The notes under the pieces were generated by a model. That model was not told the origin of the DNA and made no database searches. It saw nothing but the letters and a program-made list of their open reading frames with translations. Of a DNA stretch of 64,000 bases, positions 55,324 through 63,779 are shown in pieces. Both the position numbers and the translations under genes were made by a program. The stretch's first letter is position 1, and each line of letters begins with the position of its first letter. The stretch covers positions 1 through 64,000 of the forward strand of contig JAFAZF010000040.1 in assembly GCA_019239915.1 (NCBI GenBank), written 5' to 3'. The stretch comes from Sphingomonadaceae bacterium. Lineage in GTDB: Bacteria > Pseudomonadota > Alphaproteobacteria > Sphingomonadales > Sphingomonadaceae.

Positions 55324-56844
55324 ATGAGCCTCGCCCCCCGCCTCGATCTGCGCCAGTCGCAGTCGCTGGTGATGACGCCGCAGCTCCAGCAGGCGATCAA
55401 ACTGCTGGCGCTCTCCAATCTCGAGATCGAAACCTTCATCGCCGAGGAGCTCGACAAGAACCCTCTGCTCGAGACGGCGGCCGACGATTTCGGCGGCGAC
55501 GATCCCGCGCCGGCGGAAACGACGCCCGCCGCTGCGATCGAGACTGCGGGCGCCGACCAGTTGATCGGCAGCGGCGACGGGATCGCGGACGCACCGCTCG
55601 ACGTCGACTATGCGGCGGAGACCTTTCACCACGACAGTGCCGCCGACGGCATCGCGGAGCCGAGCGGGCAAGGAATGGACGGGGCGCTCGGGCTCGGCGC
55701 GATCACCGGCAGCGGCGGCGAGGCGCCCGACCTCGATGCCTTCGCCGCCGAGGAGACGAGCCTACAGGATCATCTGCTCGGCCAGGCAGGCACGACGCTT
55801 TCCGGCGGCGATCTCGTCATCGCCCACCACCTGATCGACCTGATCGACGAAGCCGGTTATCTGCGCGCGCATTTGCTCGACATCGCCAATCGCCTGGGCG
55901 TCCCGCTCGTGCGCGTCGAGCAGGTGCTCGGCATGGTGCAGGGTTTCGATCCCACCGGCGTGGGCGCACGCGATCTCGCCGAATGCCTCGCGCTGCAGGC
56001 GAAGGAGGCGGATCGCTACGATCCCTGCATGGCGCGGCTGATCGACAATCTCGAGCTGCTCGGAAAGGGCAACCTGCCTGCGCTTCGTCGCCTCTGCCAG
56101 GTCGATGACGAGGATCTCGCTGACATGATCCGCGAGCTCAGAGCCTATGATCCCAAGCCGGGGCTGCGCTTCGGCGGGGAGCGCGCCGCGCCGGTGGTGC
56201 CTGACATTCTCGTCGCCCGCACGCGCGGCGGCTGGGCGATTGAGCTCAACACCGCGACGCTGCCGCGCCTGCTCGTCAACCGCGCCTATTATGTCGAGCT
56301 CGGGCAAGGCGCTCAGGACAAGGCGAGCAAGGCGTGGCTCAACGAATGCCTCGCCAGCGCCAATTGGCTGGTCAAGGCGCTCGATCAACGCGCACGTACG
56401 ATCGTCAAGGTGGCGACCGAGCTGGTCAAGCAGCAGGAGGCCTTCTTCCTTCACGGCGTCGAGCAGCTCCGGCCACTGACGCTGCGCGCCGTTGCCGACG
56501 CGATCGGCATGCACGAGTCGACGGTCAGTCGAGTCACCTCGAACAAGTATCTCGCCTGCGATCGCGGCCTGTTTGAGCTCAAATATTTCTTCACGAGTGC
56601 GATCCAGGCTGCGGATGGCGGCGACGCGGTGTCGGCCGAGGCGGTGAAGAGTCACATCGCCCGGCTGATCGGCGAAGAGGAGCCGGACGCGATCCTCTCC
56701 GACGATAAGCTCGTCGAGCTGCTCAATGCGCGCGGGTTCGATATCGCGCGACGCACCGTCGCCAAATATCGCGAGGCGCTGGGGCTGGGTTCGTCGGTCC
56801 AGCGCCGACGGCAAAAGGCGATAGCGGGCGCGAGGGCGGCGTAG
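55324..56844 (+). CDS. rpoN: RNA polymerase sigma-54 factor
   Basis: A 506-residue sigma-54. The region I glutamine-rich activator-interacting segment (QSQSLVMTPQLQQAIKLLALSNLEIETFI) is followed by an acidic region II. The core-binding and helix-turn-helix part includes DAIGMHESTVSRVTSNKYL. The RpoN box appears as IARRTVAKYREALGL near the C-terminus. It directs nitrogen and other activator-dependent promoters. The usual downstream hpf-ptsN genes are not here but at 25 kb. Confidence 0.95.
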   Translation: MSLAPRLDLRQSQSLVMTPQLQQAIKLLALSNLEIETFIAEELDKNPLLETAADDFGGDDPAPAETTPAAAIETAGADQLIGSGDGIADAPLDVDYAAETFHHDSAADGIAEPSGQGMDGALGLGAITGSGGEAPDLDAFAAEETSLQDHLLGQAGTTLSGGDLVIAHHLIDLIDEAGYLRAHLLDIANRLGVPLVRVEQVLGMVQGFDPTGVGARDLAECLALQAKEADRYDPCMARLIDNLELLGKGNLPALRRLCQVDDEDLADMIRELRAYDPKPGLRFGGERAAPVVPDILVARTRGGWAIELNTATLPRLLVNRAYYVELGQGAQDKASKAWLNECLASANWLVKALDQRARTIVKVATELVKQQEAFFLHGVEQLRPLTLRAVADAIGMHESTVSRVTSNKYLACDRGLFELKYFFTSAIQAADGGDAVSAEAVKSHIARLIGEEEPDAILSDDKLVELLNARGFDIARRTVAKYREALGLGSSVQRRRQKAIAGARAA

Positions 56845-56963
56845 CCCATGCTGCGATGCGGCATTCAGAGCCGCGCTTTTGGGCGCGTTCGCGGTTGCGA
56901 AAGGTCTGCGTCGGCAATCGTATCGGCTCACTGCTATCCGCAGGGGGAGCTCAATCACCTAAA

Positions 56964-57000
56964 CAGATAAAAAACGGGCCGATCCCGAAGGACCGGCCCG
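56964..57000 (-). terminator. strong Rho-independent terminator
   Basis: On the minus strand, CGGGCCGGTCC pairs with GGATCGGCCCG around a TTCG loop (56975-57000, one mismatch) and is followed directly by TTTTTTATCTG (to 56964). It is the clearest intrinsic terminator in the window. Confidence 0.8.
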
Positions 57001-57045
57001 AAAGTTTAGGAGAGGATGCCTGAAAGGCACAAGCTTTATGCTGCT
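56964..57045 (-). ncRNA. candidate small RNA with anti-Shine-Dalgarno-like loop
   Basis: Reading the minus strand, a -10-like AATAAT (57051-57056) precedes an ~80-base stretch. It contains a small hairpin GCCT-TTC-AGGC (57018-57028), an unpaired linker with ATCCTCTCCTAAAC (57004-57017) and a GC-rich terminator hairpin followed by six T. This order (5' hairpin, C/U-rich single strand, terminator) is typical of trans-acting alphaproteobacterial sRNAs that pair with ribosome-binding sites. No target is proven. Confidence 0.5.
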
Positions 57046-57172
57046 CCGCGATTATTTGTGCAAGTGCGAAAGTCAGGTATAGGATTGCGGAAAGTGCAAC
57101 CGCATAAACCAGCTTTGGACAGTCTGCGTACGCAACCGATCGGCGCGGCAGGCGTGGCGTGTCGGCGTCGCT

Positions 57173-57577
57173 TCAAATGAGAGCGAGCGCCGCGAGCTCC
57201 TTCGCGAGGCTTGGCGGCAAGGCTGCCAGTTCGTCGGCCTCCGCGCCGCCGAGATCCGTCGGAACATGGGCGCTCTCCAGATATCGCCAGCCCTGATGCG
57301 CGCGGCGTGGGATCGAGCGAACCAGGATCAGCCGATCCGCAAGCCGGATGCCGGTGCGGCCGCTTTCCACATCCTCGAAGCCGAGGATCGGCGAACGCGC
57401 CACCAGATGGTGCTTGATGATCCAGTAGAGCGAGCCGCCCGTGATCTCGTCGGCGCGCTTGGGGCGGTAGCGCGTCGTGATCGTCGCCACCCCATCCGTT
57501 CCGCGTTGGGCAAGCCGCTCGGCGAGCGCGTCGACGCTGGGGCAGGCGAATGCGACCTTGGTGATGTTGAGGGGCAT
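57173..57577 (-). CDS. DUF1489 family protein
   Basis: A 134-residue protein matching DUF1489: it opens MPLNITKVAFACPSVDALAERLA. It then carries the RYRPKRADEITGGSLYWIIKHHLVARSPILGFEDVESGRTGIRLADRLILVRSIPRRAHQGWRYLE core that defines the family. The function is unknown and the distribution is mainly alphaproteobacterial. No signal or membrane segment is present. It stands alone between mgtE and the sRNA candidate. Confidence 0.8.
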   Translation of the reverse strand: MPLNITKVAFACPSVDALAERLAQRGTDGVATITTRYRPKRADEITGGSLYWIIKHHLVARSPILGFEDVESGRTGIRLADRLILVRSIPRRAHQGWRYLESAHVPTDLGGAEADELAALPPSLAKELAALALI

Positions 57578-57723
57578 GGCGAGGATGTGGAGAGCACCTC
57601 TTCCCAGTCAAGCCGCTATCCGTGCTCCCGCGAAGGCCCGAACGTTGCCGGCCAGCGTCGTCCTCGAGCCTCCAGCGCTCCGGCCTTCGCCGCAGCACGG
57701 CGCTCTGCCGTTAGAGCGTGCGC

Positions 57724-59157
57724 TCAATGGACGCCGAACACCGTCGCCAACCCCAGCAGCGCGAAGAAGCCCATGCAGTCGGTCATCGTCGTCACGAAGA
57801 TCGTCGACGTGATGGCGGGGTCGATGCCGACGCGATCCAGCCCCAACGGGATCAGCACGCCGGAGAGACCGGCATTCAGGCTGTTGATGATCATGGCCGC
57901 GAAGAGGATCGCCGACAAACCGGCATCGTGATAATAAAGCTGGCAGCCGATCGCCATCAGCACCCCGAGCCCGATTCCGTTTGCCAGCGCGATCCACCAT
58001 TCGCGCAGGATCATCCGCCAGCTGTTCGACGAGGTCAGCTGGTTCGTCGCGAGCGCGCGCACCGTCACCGCCATCGTCTGCGTTGCGGCGTTGCCGCCCA
58101 TGCCCGAGACGATCGTCATCAGCGCGGAGAGCGCGACCAGCTTCTCGATCGTGTCCGAGAAGGCGCCGATCACGCTCGCGGCGAGGATCGCGGTGCCGAG
58201 GTTGATGAGCAGCCACCACATGCGCGTGCGGATGGTGCTCGGCAGCGGCTCGTTGATGTCGCCGTCGCCCGCCAGGCTGAGGCGCAGCGCGTCCTCGCCG
58301 GCCTCTTCCTGGATGATGTGGACGACGTCGTCGACGGTGATCATGCCGACCAGCCGTCCCGCGGCGTCGACCACCGCGGCCGAGATCAGCGCATATTTCT
58401 GGAAGCGGAGCGCGACCTCCTCCTGATCCATGTCGACCGGGATCAGCGTCTGCTCGCGCTGCATCACGTCGGCGATCGCGACGCCGCGCGGCGTCCGCAT
58501 CACCCAGCTCAGCTTGCACGTGCCGACGGGATGATGCCGCTCGTCGACGACGAAGATCTCCCAAAAATCGGTGGTGAGGTCCTCGTTCGAGCGCAGGTAA
58601 TCGAGCACGTCGCCGACGGTCCAATGCTCCGGCACCGCGATCAGGTCGCGCTGCATCAGGCGGCCGGCGGATTCTTCCGGATAGGAGAGCGCTTCCTCGA
58701 TCGCGGCGCGATCTTCCGGCTCCATCGCGCGGAGCACCTCGCGCCGATCGTCGGCGTCCAGTTCCTCGATGATCGCGACGGCGTCGTCCGTATCGAGTTC
58801 GCCGGCGAGGCTCGCAACCTCGTGCGGCTCGAGCTCGTCAATGACCTCGTCGCGCACCCAGTCGTTCATCTCGGCGAGGACATCGCCGTCGAGCAGGCCT
58901 GAGAGCGCGTGGGCGAGCGGTCCGCGCCTTTCGCCGGGCACGATCTCGAACAGATCGGCGATGTCGGCAGGGTGAAGCGGCGCGACCATCTCGCGCACGC
59001 GCTCCGCGTTGCCGGCATCGAGGCAATCGAGGATCGAATCGACGAAGCCAGAGGCGAGCCGATTGTCTTCGTCGTGCGACGGCTCGTAACTTTCGAGGGC
59101 GTCCTCGGCTTCGGCGAGCGCGGCGCCGCCGGCGCCCTCTTCCTCGGCTTCGCTCAT
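57724..59157 (-). CDS. mgtE: magnesium transporter MgtE
   Basis: A 477-residue MgtE. It has an N-terminal superhelical acidic Mg2+-sensing domain (ALEELDADDRREVLRAME-like repeats) and two CBS domains near residues 150-280. Five C-terminal membrane helices include NAATQTMAVTVRALA and the pore region IILGLDRVGIDPAI-like segment. It is a Mg2+-gated channel. No M-box riboswitch could be recognised in the short leader. A palindromic repeat lies in the region upstream of it. Confidence 0.93.
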   Translation of the reverse strand: MSEAEEEGAGGAALAEAEDALESYEPSHDEDNRLASGFVDSILDCLDAGNAERVREMVAPLHPADIADLFEIVPGERRGPLAHALSGLLDGDVLAEMNDWVRDEVIDELEPHEVASLAGELDTDDAVAIIEELDADDRREVLRAMEPEDRAAIEEALSYPEESAGRLMQRDLIAVPEHWTVGDVLDYLRSNEDLTTDFWEIFVVDERHHPVGTCKLSWVMRTPRGVAIADVMQREQTLIPVDMDQEEVALRFQKYALISAAVVDAAGRLVGMITVDDVVHIIQEEAGEDALRLSLAGDGDINEPLPSTIRTRMWWLLINLGTAILAASVIGAFSDTIEKLVALSALMTIVSGMGGNAATQTMAVTVRALATNQLTSSNSWRMILREWWIALANGIGLGVLMAIGCQLYYHDAGLSAILFAAMIINSLNAGLSGVLIPLGLDRVGIDPAITSTIFVTTMTDCMGFFALLGLATVFGVH

Positions 59158-59295
59158 AACGCCCTCACGACCGGCTGATGTGTTTCAGCGCCTTAGACGA
59201 GAGGCGCCGCAGGGCAACCCATCAAAGCCGTCATGTCTCCGCAAGAAGCGGTGCTATCGGCAGGACGGGAAGCAGACGGAGCATCCATCCGACAT

Positions 59296-59368
59296 CCGTT
59301 CGGCCTGAGCGAAGTCGAAGGCTAAGCGCGTGTGCCGACCGCACTTCGACTTCGCTCAGTGCGAACGG
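59296..59368. repeat. dispersed palindromic repeat, copy 9
   Basis: A 73-base copy, the shortest, with ends CCGTTCGGCCTGAGCGAAG and CTTCGCTCAGTGCGAACGG, between the start of mgtE and the end of tldD (both minus strand). Confidence 0.85.
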
Positions 59369-59392
59369 AGCAGGTTGAAGGAAATCCTGAGG

Positions 59393-60817
59393 TCACGCCG
59401 TGCCGCCCACCGTTAGCCCATCGATCAGCAGCGTCGGCTGGCCGACGCCGGCGGGAACCGACTGGCCGCCCTTGCCGCAGATGCCGACACCCTCGTCGAG
59501 CGCCATGTCGTTGCCGATCGCGCGGACGCGGGTGAGCACGGTCGGGCCGTCACCGATCAGCGTCGCGCCCTTGATCGGCGCGCCCAGCTTGCCGTTCTCG
59601 ATCTTGTACGCCTCCGTGCAGGAGAAAACGAACTTGCCGCTGGTGATGTCGACCTGGCCGCCGCCGAAGCTGCGCGCATAGATGCCGTTCTTCGCGCGGC
59701 CGATGATCTCGTCCGGATCGTCGTTGCCGCCAAGCATGAAAGTGTTGGTCATGCGCGGCATCGGCGCGTGCGCGAAGCTCTCCCGCCTGCCGTTGCCGGT
59801 GGGGGCGACGCCCATCAGCCGGGCGTTGAGGCGATCCTGAATATAGCCCTTGAGGATGCCGTCCTCGATCAGGATGTTCTCCTGTGTCGGCGTGCCTTCG
59901 TCATCGATCGAGAGCGAGCCGCGGCGCTCGCCGATCGAACCGTCGTCGATCACCGTCACGCCCGGAGCCGCGACGCGCTCGCCGAGGCGGCCGGAAAAGG
60001 CGCTCGTGCCCTTGCGGTTGAAATCGCCCTCGAGCCCATGGCCGACCGCTTCGTGGAGCAGTACGCCGGGCCAGCCCGGGCCGCACACGACCGTCATCTC
60101 GCCCGCCGGCGCGGCTACGGATTCGAGATTGACGAGGCCCTGACGGATCGCCTCGTTCACCGCCCGTTGCCAAGTCTCGTCGGCGAACAGCTTATCGTAG
60201 AGATAGCGGCCGCCGAGCCCGAAATAGCCGCTCTCGCGCCGCCCGTTCTGCTCGACGACGATCTGGACGTTGAGGCGGACGAGCGGGCGCACGTCGGTGG
60301 CGACGAAACCGTCGGGCCGCACGATCTCGACGACGCTCCACGATCCGACCAGCGCGCACGTCACCTGCGCGACGCGCGGATCGCGGCCGCGCGCGAAGGC
60401 GTCGATCTTCTGGCAGAGTGCGACCTTCTCGGCGAACGGGATCAGGGTCAGCGGATCGGCGTCGGTGTAGAGCCGCGCGTTCGTTCGGCGCGGCGGCGGT
60501 GCGATTCCGGCAGCGGCCGGATCGAGCAGCGTCAGCGTCTGCGCGGCGCGGCGGATCGCCGCTTCGGAAAGCTCGTTGGCATGCGCGAACGCGGTCGTCT
60601 CGCCCGAGAGCCCGCGCAGGCCGAAGCCCGCCTGCGTGTTGAAGTCGGCGTTCTTCAATCGGCCGTCGTCGAAGGTGAAGCTCTCGCTCGCCATGTACTG
60701 GAGGTAAAGTTCGCCGTCGTCGCAGCGCTGCAGGGCCTCGCGCGTCAAACGGAGCGCGGCATCGGGGTCGAGCCCCTCGCGATAGAGGAAGGCACGCGGA
60801 TCGGGGCTGCTTGTCAT
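59393..60817 (-). CDS. tldD: metalloprotease TldD
   Basis: A 474-residue TldD with the zinc motif LLHEAVGHGLEGDF (HExxxH) and the downstream IDDEGTPTQENILIEDGILKGYIQDRLNARLMG. The N-terminal beta-rich half is complete. The protein forms a protease with TldE/PmbA that processes modified peptides and degrades unfolded chains. PmbA is not in the window. ATG 60817 gives the normal length. It is divergent from ggt with a 53-base gap. Confidence 0.93.
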   Translation of the reverse strand: MTSSPDPRAFLYREGLDPDAALRLTREALQRCDDGELYLQYMASESFTFDDGRLKNADFNTQAGFGLRGLSGETTAFAHANELSEAAIRRAAQTLTLLDPAAAGIAPPPRRTNARLYTDADPLTLIPFAEKVALCQKIDAFARGRDPRVAQVTCALVGSWSVVEIVRPDGFVATDVRPLVRLNVQIVVEQNGRRESGYFGLGGRYLYDKLFADETWQRAVNEAIRQGLVNLESVAAPAGEMTVVCGPGWPGVLLHEAVGHGLEGDFNRKGTSAFSGRLGERVAAPGVTVIDDGSIGERRGSLSIDDEGTPTQENILIEDGILKGYIQDRLNARLMGVAPTGNGRRESFAHAPMPRMTNTFMLGGNDDPDEIIGRAKNGIYARSFGGGQVDITSGKFVFSCTEAYKIENGKLGAPIKGATLIGDGPTVLTRVRAIGNDMALDEGVGICGKGGQSVPAGVGQPTLLIDGLTVGGTA

Positions 60818-60870
60818 TACTCCGATATAGAGGTTGAGAGGCGCGAGGGAAGGTCGCGAGGAGGAATGCG

Positions 60871-62553
60871 GTGGTGAAGAGGCTGGTCGCGATCCTGCTG
60901 CTGCTCGTCGCGGCGCCGCTGGCGGCCCAGTCCGTCCCGCCGATGCGCGGGATGGTCTCGTGCGCCGATCCCCGTGCTGCCGAAGCGGGCCGCGAGATTC
61001 TGCGCGCGGGCGGCAGCGCTGCCGACGCGGCGATCGCGACGATGCTGGCACTCACCGTCGTCGAGCCGCAATCCTCCGGGATCGGCGGCGGCGGCTACTT
61101 CCTCCATGAGGACGGCAAGAGCCGCACCCTGGACGCCTATGATGGTCGCGAGACCGCGCCCGCCGCCGCGACGCCGGGCTGGTTCTACGCGCCGGACGGC
61201 ACGCCGCTCAGCCATGCCGACGCGGTACCCGGCGGGCGCAGCGTCGGCGTGCCCGGCAACCTGCGGATGTGGGCGATGGTCCATGCCGGCCATGGCCGGC
61301 TGCCGTGGGCGAAGCTGTTCGCGCCGGCGATCCGGCTGGCGCGCGACGGCTTCGCGATCACGCCGCGGCTGGAGACCTCGCTTACGACCTCGGCCGCCCA
61401 TGTCACCGGCAGCTGGGCGCGCGCGCACTTCTGGCAGGCGGACGGCACGCCGAAGCCAGTCGGCACGGTGCTGCGCGATCCGGAGCTCGCTGCCCTGTTG
61501 ACCAAGATCGCCGCGCATGGGCCCAATTATTTTTATGTCGGACCGCCCGCGCGCGCGCTCGTCGCAACCGCGAACGGCGCCACGCGCAACCCCTCCAAGC
61601 TGACGCTCGGCGATCTCGCCGCCTACGAGCCGAAGCGCCACCCGGCGCTGTGCGGCAGCTATCGCGGCTATCGCGTCTGCGGCGTCGGCCCCTCCACCTC
61701 GGGCGGTATCGCGGTGTTCGCGATCCTCAAGCAGCTCGAACGCTTCGATCTCGCGAGCATGAGCCCGAACGATCCCCGCACCTGGCATCTGATCGCCGAA
61801 TCGATGCGCCTCGCTTATGCCGACCGCGACCTCTACGTCGGCGATCCTGACTTTGTGTACGTGCCGACCGCCGGCATGACCGATCCCGCTTATCTCGCCC
61901 AACGCGCAATGCTGATCGCGCCCGACCATGTCATACCGCACGTCGTCGCGGGCACGCCGCCCGGAGCGCCGCCGCGCAAGCCGGTGCCGGCGAGCGAGGT
62001 GCCGGGAACGACGCACATCGTCGCGATCGACGGTGCAGGCGATGTCGCCAGCGTCACCTCAACGGTCGAGGGGCCGTTCGGATCGGGGCTGACCGCACAG
62101 GGCTATTTTCTCAACAACGAGCTTACCGACTTCGATATCGTGCCCGACAAGGACGGCTTCCTTGCCGCCAACCGCGTCGAGCCGGGCAAGCGTCCGCGCA
62201 GCGCGATGGCGCCGACGCTGGTTTTCGCGCCCGACGGTTCGCTGCGGCTCGCTGTCGGCGCGGCGGGCGGGGCGACGATCATCGCGCAAGTCGCCAAGGC
62301 GATCATCGGGGTGATCGACTGGCATCTCCCGGCGCGCGACGCGATCGCGTTGCCGCTCGTGATCGGGATGGGCGATCGCGTGCTGATCGAGAAGGGCAGC
62401 GCCGCCGAGGCGATCGCGCCCGCATTGACCGCGATGGGGCACGACGTCGCAATCGTGCCGATGGCGCTCAAGGCCAACGCGATCGAGCGCGTCGGCGGCA
62501 AGCTGGTCGGCGCCGCCGATCCCCGCAGCGAGGGGGTCGCGCTGGCGGAGTGA
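60871..62553 (+). CDS. ggt: gamma-glutamyltransferase
   Basis: A 560-residue exported N-terminal-nucleophile enzyme. The signal peptide runs to about AAPLAAQS. GIGGGGYFLHEDGK and PGNLRMWAMVH mark the large subunit. The autoprocessing threonine starts TTHIVAIDGAGDVAS near residue 380, and a GAAGGATIIAQVAKAI segment marks the small subunit. It transfers or hydrolyses the glutamyl group of glutathione in the periplasm. The start is GTG 60871 with GAGGAA just upstream. Confidence 0.92.
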   Translation: MVKRLVAILLLLVAAPLAAQSVPPMRGMVSCADPRAAEAGREILRAGGSAADAAIATMLALTVVEPQSSGIGGGGYFLHEDGKSRTLDAYDGRETAPAAATPGWFYAPDGTPLSHADAVPGGRSVGVPGNLRMWAMVHAGHGRLPWAKLFAPAIRLARDGFAITPRLETSLTTSAAHVTGSWARAHFWQADGTPKPVGTVLRDPELAALLTKIAAHGPNYFYVGPPARALVATANGATRNPSKLTLGDLAAYEPKRHPALCGSYRGYRVCGVGPSTSGGIAVFAILKQLERFDLASMSPNDPRTWHLIAESMRLAYADRDLYVGDPDFVYVPTAGMTDPAYLAQRAMLIAPDHVIPHVVAGTPPGAPPRKPVPASEVPGTTHIVAIDGAGDVASVTSTVEGPFGSGLTAQGYFLNNELTDFDIVPDKDGFLAANRVEPGKRPRSAMAPTLVFAPDGSLRLAVGAAGGATIIAQVAKAIIGVIDWHLPARDAIALPLVIGMGDRVLIEKGSAAEAIAPALTAMGHDVAIVPMALKANAIERVGGKLVGAADPRSEGVALAE

Positions 62554-62765
62554 GGCGATCACTAAAGGCGTGAGGCTCCGTCGTTCCGAGCTGATTGCCA
62601 GCGCATCTCGAATTCGCTCGACACGATCGCAGCCTTGAGCGCGAGGTCTTCCCACCATCGGCACCATTCCGATTCGGTGCTTACCAGGCTTCGCGAGCCC
62701 GGGCTGAGCCTGCGTCGCGGGCAGCGAGGAACGGTGCTCGGCAGGCGCGGCACGAGGGGTTGGAG

Positions 62766-62930
62766 TCAGCGTTCCTCGATCTCGCAGCCGTCCGGCTTGC
62801 CCGCAGACGCTTCGCGGTTGCTTGTCACGCCTTCGCGCGCCTGCGCCTTGCGGCGGCGGAGATTGTCGCGCAGCGCCTGCGCGAGGCGGCGCGCGCGCGC
62901 CTCCTTGCCGCCGTCACGCGGCTCAGCCAT
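62766..62930 (-). CDS. small basic protein (RRKAQAR motif)
   Basis: A 54-residue highly basic protein, MAEPRDGGKEARARRLAQAL followed by RDNLRRRKAQAREG and a short acidic end. Similar small RRKAQ proteins occur in many alphaproteobacteria, often near murA, but their role is unknown. No signal or domain is visible. AAGG lies nine bases upstream of the ATG. It is divergent from tRNA-Thr by 57 bases. Confidence 0.6.
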   Translation of the reverse strand: MAEPRDGGKEARARRLAQALRDNLRRRKAQAREGVTSNREASAGKPDGCEIEER

Positions 62931-62987
62931 GGTCGCGCGCCTTGACGGGAGAGCGCCCGATCTCCATAGGCCGCCCGCGCTGGCGAT

Positions 62988-63062
<75 letters not shown>

Positions 63063-63084
63063 TCCGCCCCGGCTGAAATCTGCG

Positions 63085-63103
63085 AAAAAATGCCCCTTCG
63101 GGG
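63085..63103 (-). terminator. intrinsic terminator facing the tRNA
   Basis: On the minus strand, CCCC-GAA-GGGG (63093-63103) is followed by CATTTTTTCG. It would stop transcripts coming from the right before they enter the tRNA gene. Its hairpin also follows the tRNA on the plus strand but without a T-run. Confidence 0.6.
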
Positions 63104-63114
63104 GTGTCCCGAGC

Positions 63115-63161
63115 TGGATACGAAAGCTCATGCAGGTTCTCTCGTCTCCAATTCGTATCCA
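63115..63161. repeat. 10-bp perfect inverted repeat beside tRNA-Thr
   Basis: TGGATACGAA (63115-63124) and TTCGTATCCA (63152-63161) form perfect 10-bp arms around a 27-base loop. They lie 53 bases past the tRNA end. This could be recombinase arm sites or an RNA stem. Confidence 0.6.
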
Positions 63162-63282
63162 CCCGGGAGTGCGCGCGCGGATAGTTTCGTCTGTGTTCGG
63201 CAACAAAAGCCCGATTTTCGTCCCGTGCAATAGGATCCGCGGCTAGGCGGGACCCATCAGATCGGACGCTCCGTCCCTCAAT

Positions 63283-63320
63283 AATTCGCTGACAGCGAAT
63301 TTTATTCGTTGACAGGCGAA
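63283..63320. promoter_or_regulatory. tandem operator-like palindromes
   Basis: A perfect 19-base palindrome AATTCGCTGACAGCGAATT (63283-63301) is followed at once by a related copy ATTCGTTGACAGGCGAA (63304-63320). The second contains the -35-like TTGACA. Two adjacent similar sites overlapping a promoter element suggest operator sites, plausibly for the XRE regulator encoded downstream. Confidence 0.5.
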
Positions 63321-63377
63321 GCTCGATAAGGCACGTAGTTCTCGTTCAGTTTGAAAGGGGATGTGTCGCCATTAATC

Positions 63378-63552
63378 GAGGGGGAAACCCCTCCTGGAGA
63401 AGGAACCTTCTCTGCTTTGTGGCTCCGTGCGTGCGAGCGAGCGGCGCCGCGGGCGGCCACCGGACGGCCCGGTGTCCGCCTTGGTGTTCAGGGTTAACGT
63501 GCTTCTACCCCACCCTCCGAAGCCTCGGCGGCGCTCCTGCATGGTGCAGGAG
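63378..63552. repeat. array of four short perfect hairpins
   Basis: The hairpins are GAGGGG-GAAA-CCCCTC (63378-63393), GAGAAGG-AA-CCTTCTC (63397-63412), CACCGG-ACGGC-CCGGTG (63458-63474) and CTCCTGCA-TGG-TGCAGGAG (63534-63552). All have arms of 6-8 bp and loops of 2-5 bases. The last ends 18 bases before the next ATG. They could form a structured leader or a separate RNA. Confidence 0.6.
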
Positions 63553-63570
63553 TTGGCAGAGGAGGACGCC

Positions 63571-63744
63571 ATGCGAAAGCTTGGTCTGAACGAGAAGCGT
63601 GCGCGAACGAAGACGGTGCGATGGCAGCACTGGGCACACCGCCTGGTCCGTCCGTCCACTTTGAAGACGATGGTGGCTCTGGGGCGACTGGTGGCGCAGG
63701 TGCTCCACCTCGTCCTCTCCATCATCAAGGTTTTCCGCCAGTAA
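63571..63744 (+). CDS. small basic amphipathic protein upstream of XRE regulator
   Basis: A 57-residue protein that I do not recognise. The N-terminal half is strongly basic (RKLGLNEKRARTKTVRWQHW) and the C-terminal half is a hydrophobic/amphipathic helix (ALGRLVAQVLHLVLSIIKVF). An excellent GGAGG site five bases before the ATG argues that it is translated. The same frame is open further upstream, but without such a site. It precedes an XRE regulator by 35 bases, so the two may be an operon. A membrane-active peptide is one possibility. Confidence 0.55.
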   Translation: MRKLGLNEKRARTKTVRWQHWAHRLVRPSTLKTMVALGRLVAQVLHLVLSIIKVFRQ

Positions 63745-63761
63745 TTCGCACCCTGAATAGC

Positions 63762-63774
63762 CTCCTGAAAGGAG
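63762..63774 (+). promoter_or_regulatory. hairpin sequestering the ribosome-binding site of the XRE gene
   Basis: CTCCT (63762-63766) pairs with AGGAG (63770-63774) around a GAA loop. AGGAG is the Shine-Dalgarno sequence of the gene starting at 63780, so the hairpin would mask it. Confidence 0.5.
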
Positions 63775-63779
63775 ATGGA

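Larger units (their letters stand above)
56845..57172. other. intergenic region between rpoN and DUF1489 gene
   Basis: This 328-base gap has no protein-coding candidate. Its first ~115 bases show no feature. The centre holds a minus-strand sRNA candidate with its terminator (56964-57045). The part up to 57172 is the 3' flank of the minus-strand DUF1489 gene. Confidence 0.6.
63063..63570. other. hairpin-rich non-coding stretch downstream of tRNA-Thr
   Basis: This 508-base stretch has no convincing protein-coding gene. It holds at least six perfect inverted repeats, listed separately, an A-run terminator for the minus strand and a TTGACA hexamer at 63309-63314. Its lower GC content and dense hairpins differ from the rest of the window. 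Confidence 0.55.

Noticed and set aside
59158-59295. M-box magnesium riboswitch upstream of mgtE
   Set aside because: The leader is short and I could not find the conserved stems or a terminator.
62562-62753. 63-residue minus-strand frame after the small basic protein gene
   Set aside because: It has a GTG start without a ribosome-binding site and no recognised motif. The tryptophan-rich middle (ESEWCRWWEDLALKA) is curious but not enough to call a gene.
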